Origin: an uncultured Lachnospiraceae bacterium
GTDB lineage: Bacteria; Bacillota; Clostridia; Lachnospirales; Lachnospiraceae
Assembly (NCBI GenBank): GCA_947586255.1
Contig: CANPXP010000028.1
Span: forward strand, 1 to 35,221
Direction: 5' to 3'
DNA: 35,221 bases
The position numbers were made by a program, and so were the translations under genes. The notes under the pieces are model-generated. The model searched no databases, was not told the DNA's origin, and was given only the letters and a program-made list of their open reading frames with translations. Below, one piece after another: positions 24,228 through 32,479 of this stretch. Each line of letters begins with the position of its first letter. Position 1 is the stretch's first letter.

Positions 24228-25202
24228 ATGGCGAAACAGATCAAAACAATCGGCGTTCTGACGAGCGGCGGCGATGCGCCTGGTATGAATGCGGCGATCC
24301 GTGCGGTTGTCAGAAAAGCGCTGGCTAACGGGGTCAGCGTCAAGGGTATCAAGAAGGGGTACAGGGGTCTCTTGAACGAAGAGATCATAGATATGCAGAG
24401 ATGGACGGTGTCCGATACGATTCAGCAGGGCGGTACGATTCTGGGCACTGCGCGCTGCTCGGAGTTCCGCACGGAAGAGGGCCAGAAGAAGGGCGCGGAG
24501 ATCTGCCGCAAGCACGGGATTGACGGACTGATCGTCATCGGCGGCGACGGTTCCTACCGGGGCGCGCAGGCGCTTGCGAGACTCGGCATCAACACGGTGG
24601 GCATTCCGGGGACGATCGATCTGGATATCGCCTGCACGGAATACACGATCGGCTTCGACACGGCGATCAACACGGCGATGCAGGCGATCGACAAGATCAG
24701 GGATACGTCCTCCTCGCATGAGCGGTGCAGCATCATCGAGGTCATGGGGAGAAACGCCGGTTATATCGCGCTCTGGTGCGGTATCGCCAACGGCGCGGAG
24801 GACATTCTGCTCCCCGAGAAATATGACTACAACGAGCAGGAGATCATCAACAATATCATTGCCAACAGAAAGAAGGGCAAAACGCACCACATCATCATCA
24901 ATGCGGAGGGCATCGGGCACTCTACCTCTATGGCGAGGCGCGTGGAGGCGGCCACCGGCATTGAGACGCGGGCGACAATCCTGGGCTACATGCAGCGCGG
25001 CGGTTCACCGACCTGTAAGGACCGCTATTACGCCTCCATTATGGGCGCGTACGCGGCGGATATCCTCTGTGAGGGTAAGACCAACAGAGTGGTCGGCTAT
25101 CAGCACGGCGAGTTCCTGGATTTTGATATCGAAGAAGCGCTGCATATGCAGAAAAATATATCCGATTACCAGTATGAGGTCGCGAGGATTCTCGCTCTTT
25201 AA
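24228..25202 (+). CDS. pfkA: ATP-dependent 6-phosphofructokinase
   Basis: A 324-residue glycolytic enzyme phosphorylating fructose 6-phosphate. GVLTSGGDAPGMN (9-21) binds nucleotide. VIGGDGSYRGA has Gly after the Asp, the mark of ATP-dependent rather than pyrophosphate-dependent enzymes. GIPGTIDLDIACTEYTIGFDTA carries the catalytic Asp, but the usual TIDND reads TIDLD here, a modest deviation. VMGRNAGYIAL and LGYMQRGGSPTCKDR are intact. The ATG at 24228 has GGAGG seven bases upstream and is preferred to the ATG at 24213. It has its own promoter and terminator. Confidence 0.95.
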   Translation: MAKQIKTIGVLTSGGDAPGMNAAIRAVVRKALANGVSVKGIKKGYRGLLNEEIIDMQRWTVSDTIQQGGTILGTARCSEFRTEEGQKKGAEICRKHGIDGLIVIGGDGSYRGAQALARLGINTVGIPGTIDLDIACTEYTIGFDTAINTAMQAIDKIRDTSSSHERCSIIEVMGRNAGYIALWCGIANGAEDILLPEKYDYNEQEIINNIIANRKKGKTHHIIINAEGIGHSTSMARRVEAATGIETRATILGYMQRGGSPTCKDRYYASIMGAYAADILCEGKTNRVVGYQHGEFLDFDIEEALHMQKNISDYQYEVARILAL

Positions 25203-25222
25203 ACGGAAAGAGGAAACGACAG

Positions 25223-25255
25223 TTCCCCGCAGGCGTCCGGCTTGCGGGGAATTTT
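25223..25255 (+). terminator. Terminator of pfkA
   Basis: TTCCCCGCA pairs with TGCGGGGAA across an 11-nt loop, followed by TTTT. Confidence 0.75.
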
Positions 25256-25347
25256 CATGCTGGCATGGCCGGACGGATTCCGGAATATTCGAAGCGCCGA
25301 GAAGCTTCGGTCGGAGGAAACCGCGGCAGCCGTCGGGAGGGAGACGC

Positions 25348-26187
25348 GTGATCACAAGCAACGGCAACGCTTCCGTGAAGGAAGTCATACAACTGAACCA
25401 GAAGGCAAAGGCGAGAAGCGAGAGCGGCCTGTTTGTGGCGGAAGGCGTCAGGATGTTCGAGGAGGTCCCCGTGGACAGGATCGAGCGGGTCTATGTGGCG
25501 AAGCGGGCGGAGAGAGAGCTGTACGACACATACGGGGAGAAGCTTGCGGGCCTCTCCGCACAGATCGTGGCGGACGATGTGTTCGACCGGATGTGCGACA
25601 CCAGGACGCCCCAGGGGGTGCTGTGCCTTGTCAGGCAGTTTGCCTATGACGCGCAGGCCATGGGCGAGGCAGCGAAGAGAGGCGGCGCTCCGCTTTTTCT
25701 TCTGCTGGAAGATCTGCAGGATCCGGGCAACCTGGGCACAATCTTTCGCACCGGCGAGGCGGCCGGGGTGAGCGGCATCCTGATGAGCAGGGGAACCGTG
25801 GACGTCTACAATCCGAAGGTGATCCGGGCGACGATGGGGTCCGTATGCCGCGTGCCCTTCCTCTACGCGGACGATCTGTGCGGGACAATCCGCGCGCTGC
25901 GGGAAGGCGGCGTCGGCGTGTACGCGGCGCATCTGGGCGGGACGGCGTTTTACGACGATTTCGATTACCGTGCGGGCTGCGCCTTCCTGATCGGCAACGA
26001 GGGGAACGGGCTGCGGCGGGAGACGGCGGACTGCGCGGACGGTCTGCTGAAAATTCCGATGGCGGGCAGGGTGGAATCCCTGAACGCCGCGGTGGCGGCG
26101 TCTCTTCTCATGTACGAGGCGGCGAGACAGCGGCGGGCAGGGATAGAGACGGCGGCCAGGCGGCATGAACATGACAGGAGAAAGTGA
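25348..26187 (+). CDS. TrmH/SpoU-family RNA 2'-O-ribose methyltransferase
   Basis: A 279-residue SPOUT methyltransferase that should use SAM to methylate a ribose in rRNA or tRNA. The N-terminal substrate-binding domain includes VKEVIQLNQKAKARSESGLFVAEGVRMFEE. The three SpoU motifs are clear: LQDPGNLGTIFRTGEAAGV, FLIGNEGNGLRRE and IPMAGRVESLNAAVAASLLMYEA, the last two forming the trefoil-knot SAM site. The start is GTG at 25348 with GGGAGGGAG upstream. The same frame is open farther left but only antisense-free inside pfkA, so those codons are excluded. The tail (RRHEHDRRK) is basic. The exact RNA target is unknown. Start of proC follows after 20 nt. Confidence 0.92.
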   Translation: MITSNGNASVKEVIQLNQKAKARSESGLFVAEGVRMFEEVPVDRIERVYVAKRAERELYDTYGEKLAGLSAQIVADDVFDRMCDTRTPQGVLCLVRQFAYDAQAMGEAAKRGGAPLFLLLEDLQDPGNLGTIFRTGEAAGVSGILMSRGTVDVYNPKVIRATMGSVCRVPFLYADDLCGTIRALREGGVGVYAAHLGGTAFYDDFDYRAGCAFLIGNEGNGLRRETADCADGLLKIPMAGRVESLNAAVAASLLMYEAARQRRAGIETAARRHEHDRRK

Positions 26188-26207
26188 CAGAAAGGAAGAA
26201 AAAGACA

Positions 26208-27005
26208 ATGGCGGAGATAGGATTTATCGGACTGGGAAACATGGCGAAGGCGATGATCGGCGGGATGCTGGAGAATAAAATCGTGGAGCCTGCGCAGATC
26301 ATCGGCAGCGCGAAGACGAGGGAGACATGCGATCTCATGGCAGCGCGGTACGGCATCGGCATCCGCACGGCCAACGCGGAGGTGGCGGCGGAGGCCAGAA
26401 CCCTCATACTGGCCGTGAAGCCGCAGTTTCTCGCGGAGGTGATCGATCAGATCAAAGGCGCGGTGCGGGAGGACCAGCTGATCATCAGCATCGCGGCGGG
26501 CAAGACGCTCGACTGGCTGACCGGAGCCTTCGGCAGAGAGCTCAAATTTGTGCGCTGTATGCCGAATACGCCGGCGATGGTGGGCGAGGGCTGCACGGGC
26601 GTCTGTGTAAACGGGCGGGTGACGAAGGAGGAGGCGGATTACTGCCTCAGGCTGATGGAGAGCTTCGGTAAAGCCAGTCTGATCGAGGACAGATTGGTCA
26701 ATGCGGTGGGCGTCGTCAGCGGCTCTTCGCCCGCGTACGTGTTCATGTTTATGGAGGCGATGGCGGACGGTGCGGTGATGGCCGGCATGCCCAGAAAACA
26801 GGCCTATGAGTTCGCGGCGCAGGCGGTGCTTGGCAGCGCGAAGCTGATGCTGGAGACGGGGATGCACCCGGGAGAGCTGAAGGATATGGTCTGCTCGCCG
26901 GGCGGCACCACCATCGAGGGATTGAAAGTGCTGGAGGAGAGAGGTTTCCGCGGCACGGTCATGGACGCCATGGCGGCGTGCCTGGACAAGTATGAGCGTC
27001 TCTGA
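26208..27005 (+). CDS. proC: Pyrroline-5-carboxylate reductase
   Basis: A 265-residue NAD(P)H-dependent enzyme making proline from pyrroline-5-carboxylate. The N-terminal Rossmann motif is IGFIGLGNMAKAM, followed by AVKPQ and CMPNTPAMVGEG. The conserved dimer-domain motif CSPGGTTIEGLKVLE is near the C-terminus. AGGAAG stands about 10 nt before the ATG at 26208. A GTG at 26184 overlapping the upstream stop has its Shine-Dalgarno too close. It is probably cotranscribed with the methyltransferase gene (20-nt gap). Confidence 0.96.
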   Translation: MAEIGFIGLGNMAKAMIGGMLENKIVEPAQIIGSAKTRETCDLMAARYGIGIRTANAEVAAEARTLILAVKPQFLAEVIDQIKGAVREDQLIISIAAGKTLDWLTGAFGRELKFVRCMPNTPAMVGEGCTGVCVNGRVTKEEADYCLRLMESFGKASLIEDRLVNAVGVVSGSSPAYVFMFMEAMADGAVMAGMPRKQAYEFAAQAVLGSAKLMLETGMHPGELKDMVCSPGGTTIEGLKVLEERGFRGTVMDAMAACLDKYERL

Positions 27006-27034
27006 GGCATAAAAGCGGGACAAGCTGCATAAAC

Positions 27035-27108
27035 TTGACAAAGAATAGGTGTTTTGTTAAAATTATCCATACTTAAGATTTAACAATTTTGTAACAATTT
27101 TGTATAAT
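27035..27108 (+). promoter_or_regulatory. Tandem promoters of the SleB-like hydrolase gene
   Basis: Promoter 1: TTGACA (27035-27040), 17 bp, TAAAAT (27058-27063). Promoter 2: TTAACA (27080-27085), 17 bp, TATAAT (27103-27108). Promoter 2 contains an 11-bp direct repeat TAACAATTTTG twice in a row (27081-27102). Confidence 0.75.
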
Positions 27109-27146
27109 TATGTTATAAATTGAAGAAATCATGGAGGATAGTGCCT

Positions 27147-28226
27147 ATGCTGAAAGGCAGGAGCATGTCTGCCCTGTTGGCAAGCCTGATTCTTTGTCTG
27201 GTTTTGTCGGGCCTTTCCGGGCTGCGCGCCGAGGCGTCGGAGCGGAAGGAGTATCTCGACTCGCTCAACGCCGGAATAGCGCAGATCATCGATCCGTCGG
27301 CGGGCGCCAATGCCGAGAAGGCCATTGCGGAGCTTACGCGCATGTCGGATGCCGACAGCGTGCGGGAAGATGATGAGTCTGATCTGGTGATGGTAAACGT
27401 GCAGGTCGCGATGAACGTCAGGGAAGAACCGAGCGAGGACTCCGCGAAAGTCGGAGTGCTGTATAAGGACTGCGGCGGCAGGATACTGGAGCGCAGGGAC
27501 GGCTGGACGAGGCTTAAGAGCGGAGATCTGGTCGGCTGGGCCAGCGATGAATATCTTCTCTTCGGCGAAGAGGCGGAGGCGATGGCGGACGATGTTGGGA
27601 ATCTGATCGTCACGATCGAGACGGATATTCTGCGCGTGCGCGACGAGCCGGACGACAAGGCGGAGGTAGTCGGCCTTCTGACGGCGGACGACGAACTGGA
27701 GATTATTGATTTCGTCAACGATGACTGGATCAGCGTGGAGTACCAGGATGAGACGAGGTATGTTCCGGCTGAGTTCGTGAATGTGGATTTTCACATTGAT
27801 GCGGGCGAGACGCTGGTCGCGATCAGGAAGAGAGAGGAAGCGGAGCGGCAGGCGAAGCTGACGGCCAATCAGGGAGCCGTCGTCGTCGGCGGAGACGATC
27901 TGCGGCTTCTGGCGTCCCTGATCCACTGTGAGGCGGGCAACGAAACCTACAACGGCAAGCTGGCGGTGGGCGCGGTGGTGATGAACCGCGTCAGGAGCGG
28001 CGCGTACCCGGATACGATCTCGGGCGTGATCTTTGCGTCCGGTCAGTTTACGCCGGCCTTAAACGGCAAGGTGGCGCGGGTCTATATGAGCGGCAATATC
28101 GCGGACGGCTGTTACGAGGCGGCGCAGGCGGCAATCAACGGCGAGACGAACGTGGGCGGCGCGACTCATTTCAGGAGAGCGGGAAACCATGACGGCATCC
28201 TGATCGATCATCAGGTATTCTGGTAA
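27147..28226 (+). CDS. Secreted cell-wall hydrolase, two SH3 domains plus SleB-like domain
   Basis: A 359-residue exported protein. A signal peptide (MLKGRSMSALLASLILCLVLSG, cleavage expected near AEAS) is followed by a helical region, two bacterial SH3 domains (about 81-145 with MNVREEPSEDSAKVGVL, and about 152-215 with LRVRDEPDDKAEVVGLL) and a C-terminal cell-wall hydrolase domain (Hydrolase_2, SleB/CwlJ type; about 250-359). The catalytic Glu is expected at residue 262 in IHCEAGNETYNGKLAVGAVVMNR. Relatives act on spore cortex or vegetative peptidoglycan, with SH3 domains binding the wall. GGAGG lies 9 nt before the ATG at 27147. Confidence 0.92.
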   Translation: MLKGRSMSALLASLILCLVLSGLSGLRAEASERKEYLDSLNAGIAQIIDPSAGANAEKAIAELTRMSDADSVREDDESDLVMVNVQVAMNVREEPSEDSAKVGVLYKDCGGRILERRDGWTRLKSGDLVGWASDEYLLFGEEAEAMADDVGNLIVTIETDILRVRDEPDDKAEVVGLLTADDELEIIDFVNDDWISVEYQDETRYVPAEFVNVDFHIDAGETLVAIRKREEAERQAKLTANQGAVVVGGDDLRLLASLIHCEAGNETYNGKLAVGAVVMNRVRSGAYPDTISGVIFASGQFTPALNGKVARVYMSGNIADGCYEAAQAAINGETNVGGATHFRRAGNHDGILIDHQVFW

Positions 28227-28235
28227 GAATTTCAC

Positions 28236-28264
28236 TTGCCAGAGTGTGCGCCGCATAGTAATAT
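28236..28264 (+). promoter_or_regulatory. Promoter of the NfeD-SPFH operon
   Basis: TTGCCA (28236-28241) and TAATAT (28259-28264) are 17 bp apart. Confidence 0.6.
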
Positions 28265-28313
28265 AGAGGGAGAACTATCATTTGCGGCTCAAAAGAAGAA
28301 GGAGCGGGAGTTT

Positions 28314-28763
28314 ATGGCGAATTTAAACATGACTGTGTTCTGGCTGGCCGTGCTCGTGGCGCTGGTTGTGATCGAACTTCTCACGATGGGACTCACGACT
28401 GTCTGGTTTGCGGGAGGCGCGCTTGCCGCGACGATCGCATCGCTCATTCACGCGCCGTTTGCTCTGCAGGTGATACTGTTTCTGCTTGTCTCCGCCCTGC
28501 TCCTGTTCTTTACAAGACCGCTGGCCGTCAAGTATTTTAACAAGGACAGAGTCCGCACGAACGCGGAGAGCCTTGTGGGCCGGCAGGCGATTGTGATCAG
28601 CGAGATCGACAATCTGCAGGGAATCGGGCAGGTCAACGTGGGCGGTATGGAGTGGTCGGCAAGGACGAGGACGGACGGTGAGAAGCTGCCGGTCGGCGCC
28701 GTTGCCACAGTACTTGCGATCAACGGTGTGAAGCTGATCGTAGAAGAGAGGAAAGAGGTATAA
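28314..28763 (+). CDS. NfeD family membrane protein
   Basis: A 149-residue protein with three closely spaced membrane helices (about 6-75) and a soluble C-terminal OB-fold domain of about 70 residues, with VGRQAIVISEIDNLQGIGQVNVGGMEWSART typical of NfeD. Short NfeD proteins accompany SPFH proteins and are thought to help organise or regulate membrane microdomains. Here the SPFH gene follows after 2 nt, so the two are surely cotranscribed. GGAGCGGGAG precedes ATG 28314; codons upstream of it in the same frame overlap the promoter and are excluded. Confidence 0.92.
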   Translation: MANLNMTVFWLAVLVALVVIELLTMGLTTVWFAGGALAATIASLIHAPFALQVILFLLVSALLLFFTRPLAVKYFNKDRVRTNAESLVGRQAIVISEIDNLQGIGQVNVGGMEWSARTRTDGEKLPVGAVATVLAINGVKLIVEERKEV

Positions 28764-28765
28764 AA

Positions 28766-29686
28766 ATGGGTGGACTATTTGCGTTGGTTGTTGTTTTGAT
28801 CCTGATCGTAGTGGTTCTTTTGTCCTGTATCAAGATCGTGCCGCAGGCGCACGCCTACGTGGTGGAGAGACTGGGCGCCTACCAGCAGACATGGTCGGTG
28901 GGACTGCACGTGAAGGTACCTTTTATCGATAAAGTGGCCAAGCGGGTGATCCTGAAGGAGCAGGTGGTAGATTTCGCACCGCAGCCCGTTATCACGAAAG
29001 ATAACGTCACGATGAGAATAGACACGGTGGTGTTCTTCCAGATCACTGACCCGAAGCTCTTCGCCTACGGCGTGGAGAATCCGATCATGGCGATCGAGAA
29101 CCTGACGGCCACCACGCTGCGAAACATCATCGGCGAGATGGAGCTGGATCAGACGCTGACCTCCAGAGAGGTCATCAACACGAAGATGAGAGCTTCCCTG
29201 GATATCGCGACGGATCCCTGGGGCATCAAGGTCAATCGCGTAGAGCTCAAGAATATCATACCGCCGGCGGCCATTCAGGACGCCATGGAGAAGCAGATGA
29301 AGGCGGAGCGTGAGCGCCGAGAGGCGATCCTGCGAGCGGAGGGCGAGAAGAAGTCCACCGTGCTGGTCGCGGAGGGTAATAAGGAATCCGCGATTCTGGA
29401 AGCCGAGGCGGAGAAGCAGTCGGCGATCCTGCGCGCAGAGGCACAGAAGGAAAAGATGATCCGCGAGGCGGAAGGTGAGGCCGAGGCGATTCTGAAGGTC
29501 CAGAAGGCCACCGCGGACGGTATCCGCATGATCCGCGAGGCGGGCGCGGACGAGGCCGTGCTGAAGATCAAGAGCCTGGAGGCATTCGAGAAAGCGGCGG
29601 ACGGGCAGGCGACCAAGATCATCATTCCCTCCGAGATACAGGGATTGGCGGGGCTTGCGACTTCCGTAAAAGAAGTGTGGAAATAG
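28766..29686 (+). CDS. SPFH/band 7 (stomatin-like) membrane protein
   Basis: A 306-residue protein of the stomatin/prohibitin/flotillin superfamily. An N-terminal membrane helix (about 4-22, FALVVVLILIVVVLLSCI) is followed by the SPFH domain (about 25-180; IVPQAHAYVVERLGAYQQTWSVGLHVKVPFIDKV, TKDNVTMRIDTVVFFQITDP). A long Ala/Glu/Lys coiled coil comes next (about 175-240, with repeated AEGEKKS/AEAEKQS blocks), then a C-terminal helix. It probably forms ring oligomers at the membrane. It is a translational neighbour of NfeD, the standard STOPP pairing. Confidence 0.95.
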   Translation: MGGLFALVVVLILIVVVLLSCIKIVPQAHAYVVERLGAYQQTWSVGLHVKVPFIDKVAKRVILKEQVVDFAPQPVITKDNVTMRIDTVVFFQITDPKLFAYGVENPIMAIENLTATTLRNIIGEMELDQTLTSREVINTKMRASLDIATDPWGIKVNRVELKNIIPPAAIQDAMEKQMKAERERREAILRAEGEKKSTVLVAEGNKESAILEAEAEKQSAILRAEAQKEKMIREAEGEAEAILKVQKATADGIRMIREAGADEAVLKIKSLEAFEKAADGQATKIIIPSEIQGLAGLATSVKEVWK

Positions 29687-29701
29687 ACAATTTCGAAGTG
29701 C

Positions 29702-29727
29702 TGAGGGCGGTTCCGAGGAGCCGCCCT
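29702..29727 (+). terminator. GC-rich hairpin after the SPFH gene
   Basis: GAGGGCGG and CCGCCCTC form a perfect 8-bp stem, extended by TCC/GGA after a mismatch. No T-run follows, so termination is likely but not certain. Confidence 0.5.
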
Positions 29728-29779
29728 CTCATATATCGCCGGGCGCGGGAGAGAACCGGCGCCGCGAAGGAGGAATATC

Positions 29780-30778
29780 ATGAATTTGACAGGACGTCAT
29801 TTTTTAAAACTGCTGGACTTCACGCCGGAAGAGATTACATACATGCTGGACGTGGCGGCGGATCTGAAGGACAAGAAGAAGCGGGGGATTCCGGCGGATA
29901 TCCACAGGGGCAAGAATGTGGCGCTGATCTTTGAGAAGACCAGCACCAGAACGCGCTGCTCCTTCGAGGTGGCGGCTCATGATCTGGGCATGGGGACGAC
30001 CTATCTTGACCCGTCCGGCTCCCAGATCGGCAAAAAGGAGAGCATTGCCGACACGGCGCGGGTGTTGGGGCGCATGTACGAGGGAATCGAGTACCGCGGC
30101 TTCGGGCAGGAGATCGTGGAGGAGTTGGCGAAGTACGCCGGTGTGCCTGTGTGGAACGGCCTGACCAATGAGTTTCACCCCACTCAGATGCTGGCGGATC
30201 TTCTGACTATCCGGGAACATTTCGGACGTCTTCAGGGCATCAGGCTGACCTATATGGGAGACGCCCGCTACAATATGGGCAATTCGCTGATGGTGGCGTG
30301 CGCCAAGATGGGAATGCATTTTACCGCCTGCACAACCGCGGCCTATTTTCCGGAGAAAGCGCTGGTGCGCACCTGTGAGGAGATCGCCGCCGGGACCGGC
30401 GGCAGCGTCACGTTGACGGAGGATGCAGCCGCCGGTGCGAAGGGCGCGGATGTGATCTACACGGACGTCTGGGTTTCCATGGGAGAACCCGAGGAGGTCT
30501 GGACAAGCAGACTGCACGACCTCATGCCCTATCAGGTCAACCGCCGGGTGATGGAGTACGCGGGCAGGGAAGCGGTGTTTATGCACTGCCTGCCGGCATT
30601 CCATGATCTGAAGACGGGAATCGGCAGGGAGATCAGCGCGAAGTACGGCATCGACGAGATGGAGGTGACGGACGAGGTGTTTGAGTCGCCGCAGTCCATC
30701 GTGTTCGACGAGGCCGAGAACCGTATGCACACCATCAAGGCCGTGATGGCGGTCACGCTGGGAGAGTATAGGCTGTGA
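29780..30778 (+). CDS. argF: Ornithine carbamoyltransferase
   Basis: A 332-residue cytosolic enzyme joining ornithine and carbamoyl phosphate to citrulline. The carbamoyl-phosphate site is [34 protein letters not shown] carries the second phosphate-binding His. DVWVSMGE and HCLPAFHD bind ornithine. The length suits both anabolic ArgF and catabolic ArcB. No arginine-biosynthesis or arginine-deiminase gene is next to it, so the direction in the cell is unknown. AAGGAGG lies just before the ATG. It ends 1 nt before birA and is probably cotranscribed with it. Confidence 0.95.
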   Translation: MNLTGRHFLKLLDFTPEEITYMLDVAADLKDKKKRGIPADIHRGKNVALIFEKTSTRTRCSFEVAAHDLGMGTTYLDPSGSQIGKKESIADTARVLGRMYEGIEYRGFGQEIVEELAKYAGVPVWNGLTNEFHPTQMLADLLTIREHFGRLQGIRLTYMGDARYNMGNSLMVACAKMGMHFTACTTAAYFPEKALVRTCEEIAAGTGGSVTLTEDAAAGAKGADVIYTDVWVSMGEPEEVWTSRLHDLMPYQVNRRVMEYAGREAVFMHCLPAFHDLKTGIGREISAKYGIDEMEVTDEVFESPQSIVFDEAENRMHTIKAVMAVTLGEYRL

Positions 30779-30779
30779 C

Positions 30780-31787
30780 ATGAAGACGGATAAGACGGAT
30801 ATTTTGACGATGCTCAGAAACAGCGAAGACTATGTGTCGGGGCAGCAGCTCTGCGACAGGTTCGGCGTCACCAGAACCGCGGTCTGGAAGGTGATCAATC
30901 AGCTGAAGGAAGAGGGCTACCTGATCGAGTCCGTTCCGCACAGGGGTTACCGGCTGGCGGGAGGCCCCGCGGATATCCTGTCCCAGAGTGAGATTGCAAG
31001 CCGTCTCGCCACGAAATGGGCGGGCAGAACGTTATATTATTATGACGAGACCGGCTCCACCAACACGGACGCGAAGCGGCTGGCGGAGGAGGGCGCTCCC
31101 CACGGCACGGTTGTGGTGGCGGATATCCAGACGGCGGGCAAGGGGCGCAGAGGCAGGGCATGGCAGACGCTCTCCGGAACGGCCCTCTCCTTCACGCTGA
31201 TGATACGGCCTAGTTTCCCGCCGGATAAGGCGTCCATGCTCACGCTCGTCATCGCGCTCAGCGTGGCGGAGGCGGCGGAGAAGGCTGCGGGAATCCGGGC
31301 GTCCATCAAGTGGCCCAACGATATCGTGATGAACCGCCGGAAACTCTGCGGTATTCTGACGGAGATGACCGTGACGCCGGAGACGGACGAGATCCAGTAT
31401 GTCGTCATGGGTGTCGGCATCAACGTCAACAATGCCGATCCGCAGGAGTTTCTCGAGGAGATGCGGGACAGGACGACTTCGCTCAGGATCGAGTCGGGGC
31501 GGCAGATCGACCGGGCGGCGCTGTTGAACGAGGTGCTGCTCAGGTTTGAGGCAAACTACGAGATTTTTCTGGAGACGCTGGATCTATCCGGACTGCGGGA
31601 GAATTATCAGAGTCGTCTGCAGGGCGTCGGCGGCGAGGTGCGGGTGCTCGACCCGGCAGGGGAATATACGGGGATCTCACAGGGGATCAACGACAGGGGA
31701 GAGCTGCTGGTCGTCAAGGAAAACGGGGAGAGTGCGCGGGTCTACGCAGGCGAGGTGTCGGTGCGCGGCCTGTATGGGTATGTGTGA
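30780..31787 (+). CDS. birA: Bifunctional biotin-protein ligase / biotin repressor
   Basis: A 335-residue group II ligase. The N-terminal winged helix (about 5-60) has VSGQQLCDRFGVTRTAVWKVINQLKEEGYLIESVPHRGYRL and should bind biotin-gene operators. The catalytic domain has GSTNTDAKRLAEEGAPHGTVVVAD, the biotinyl-AMP loop GKGRRGRAW, and KWPNDIVMNRRKLCGILTE. A C-terminal SH3-like domain follows. It attaches biotin to carboxylases and, as biotinyl-AMP complex, represses biotin genes. No bio gene is in the window. It starts 1 nt after the argF stop; its stop overlaps the next start (TGATG). Confidence 0.95.
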   Translation: MKTDKTDILTMLRNSEDYVSGQQLCDRFGVTRTAVWKVINQLKEEGYLIESVPHRGYRLAGGPADILSQSEIASRLATKWAGRTLYYYDETGSTNTDAKRLAEEGAPHGTVVVADIQTAGKGRRGRAWQTLSGTALSFTLMIRPSFPPDKASMLTLVIALSVAEAAEKAAGIRASIKWPNDIVMNRRKLCGILTEMTVTPETDEIQYVVMGVGINVNNADPQEFLEEMRDRTTSLRIESGRQIDRAALLNEVLLRFEANYEIFLETLDLSGLRENYQSRLQGVGGEVRVLDPAGEYTGISQGINDRGELLVVKENGESARVYAGEVSVRGLYGYV

Positions 31788-32152
31788 TGGAGACGAATAC
31801 GGAGAAAAAGAATAACAGAGTGGTGCTCTGCGGCGCCAACGCCTATGAGCAGAAATATTATTTTAACGAGCAGTTCGCGGGGATTCCAGAATCCGTGAAG
31901 GAGGAGCTGCATATCATCTGCGTGCTCTTCACCGAGGAGATCGGCGGCATCTTCACCATCGTCTTCGAGGAGGACGGCAGCGTGTCCCTGGAGACGAACG
32001 CGGCGGAGGACGATCTGCTCTATGACGAGATCGGCAGCGGGCTTCTGGTGGGCGAGATCCGAAGAAACAGGCAGGAGATGCTGGAATCGCTGCAGCTGTA
32101 TTATCGGGTCTTTATCCTGCATGACAGGAGCGTGCTGGACGAGATAGAATAA
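31787..32152 (+). CDS. DUF6145 family protein
   Basis: A 121-residue soluble, acidic protein: NRVVLCGANAYEQKYYFNEQFAGIPESVKEEL near the start and LLVGEIRRNRQEMLESLQLYYRVFIL near the end. It matches my memory of DUF6145, a small conserved family of Clostridia found in this neighbourhood. Function unknown. The start ATG overlaps the birA stop (TGATG), implying translational coupling, so it may be made in proportion to BirA. No signal peptide or membrane segment is seen. Confidence 0.82.
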   Translation: METNTEKKNNRVVLCGANAYEQKYYFNEQFAGIPESVKEELHIICVLFTEEIGGIFTIVFEEDGSVSLETNAAEDDLLYDEIGSGLLVGEIRRNRQEMLESLQLYYRVFILHDRSVLDEIE

Positions 32153-32185
32153 TTTGGGGAAGAAAAGGAAAAGGAGGTACTTCTG

Positions 32186-32446
32186 ATGCATTATGATTAT
32201 CAGACGGAAGTGGTCTGCGCACAGGTGATCAGCTTCGACATCAATGATGACGTCATTACCAACATCAGCTTTCTGGGCGGCTGCAACGGCAACCTGAAGG
32301 CGATTGCAAAGCTGGTGGACGGCTGGACGGTGGATAAGATCGAGTCCTATCTGCGGGGCAATATCTGCGGGCGCAAGCCCACATCCTGCGCGGATCAGCT
32401 CGCCATCGCGGTGCGCAAAGCCTACGATGAGACACACGCCGCATAG
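32186..32446 (+). CDS. TSCPD domain protein (TIGR03905 type)
   Basis: An 86-residue protein consisting of one TSCPD domain, named for the conserved Thr-Ser-Cys-Pro-Asp-like motif and also found at the C-terminus of B12-dependent ribonucleotide reductases. The family cysteines are present: Cys11, Cys in GGCNGNL, and the pair in NICGRKPTSCADQLA. This suggests metal or nucleic-acid binding, but the role of stand-alone members is unknown. AAGGAGGTA precedes the ATG. It stands between DUF6145 and dusB in the same transcriptional direction. Confidence 0.88.
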   Translation: MHYDYQTEVVCAQVISFDINDDVITNISFLGGCNGNLKAIAKLVDGWTVDKIESYLRGNICGRKPTSCADQLAIAVRKAYDETHAA

Positions 32447-32479
32447 CAAAAACGGCAATACGGGAAGGGAGTGGAAGCG

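Noticed and set aside
24574..25347. Upstream extension of the TrmH-family frame into pfkA
   Set aside because: The frame is open by chance over pfkA. The conserved family N-terminus and a strong Shine-Dalgarno place the start at the GTG at 25348.
29702..29727. Attenuator or arginine-responsive element before argF
   Set aside because: The sequence is a simple GC hairpin right after the SPFH gene; I see no arginine-codon leader peptide, T-box or ARG-box pair.
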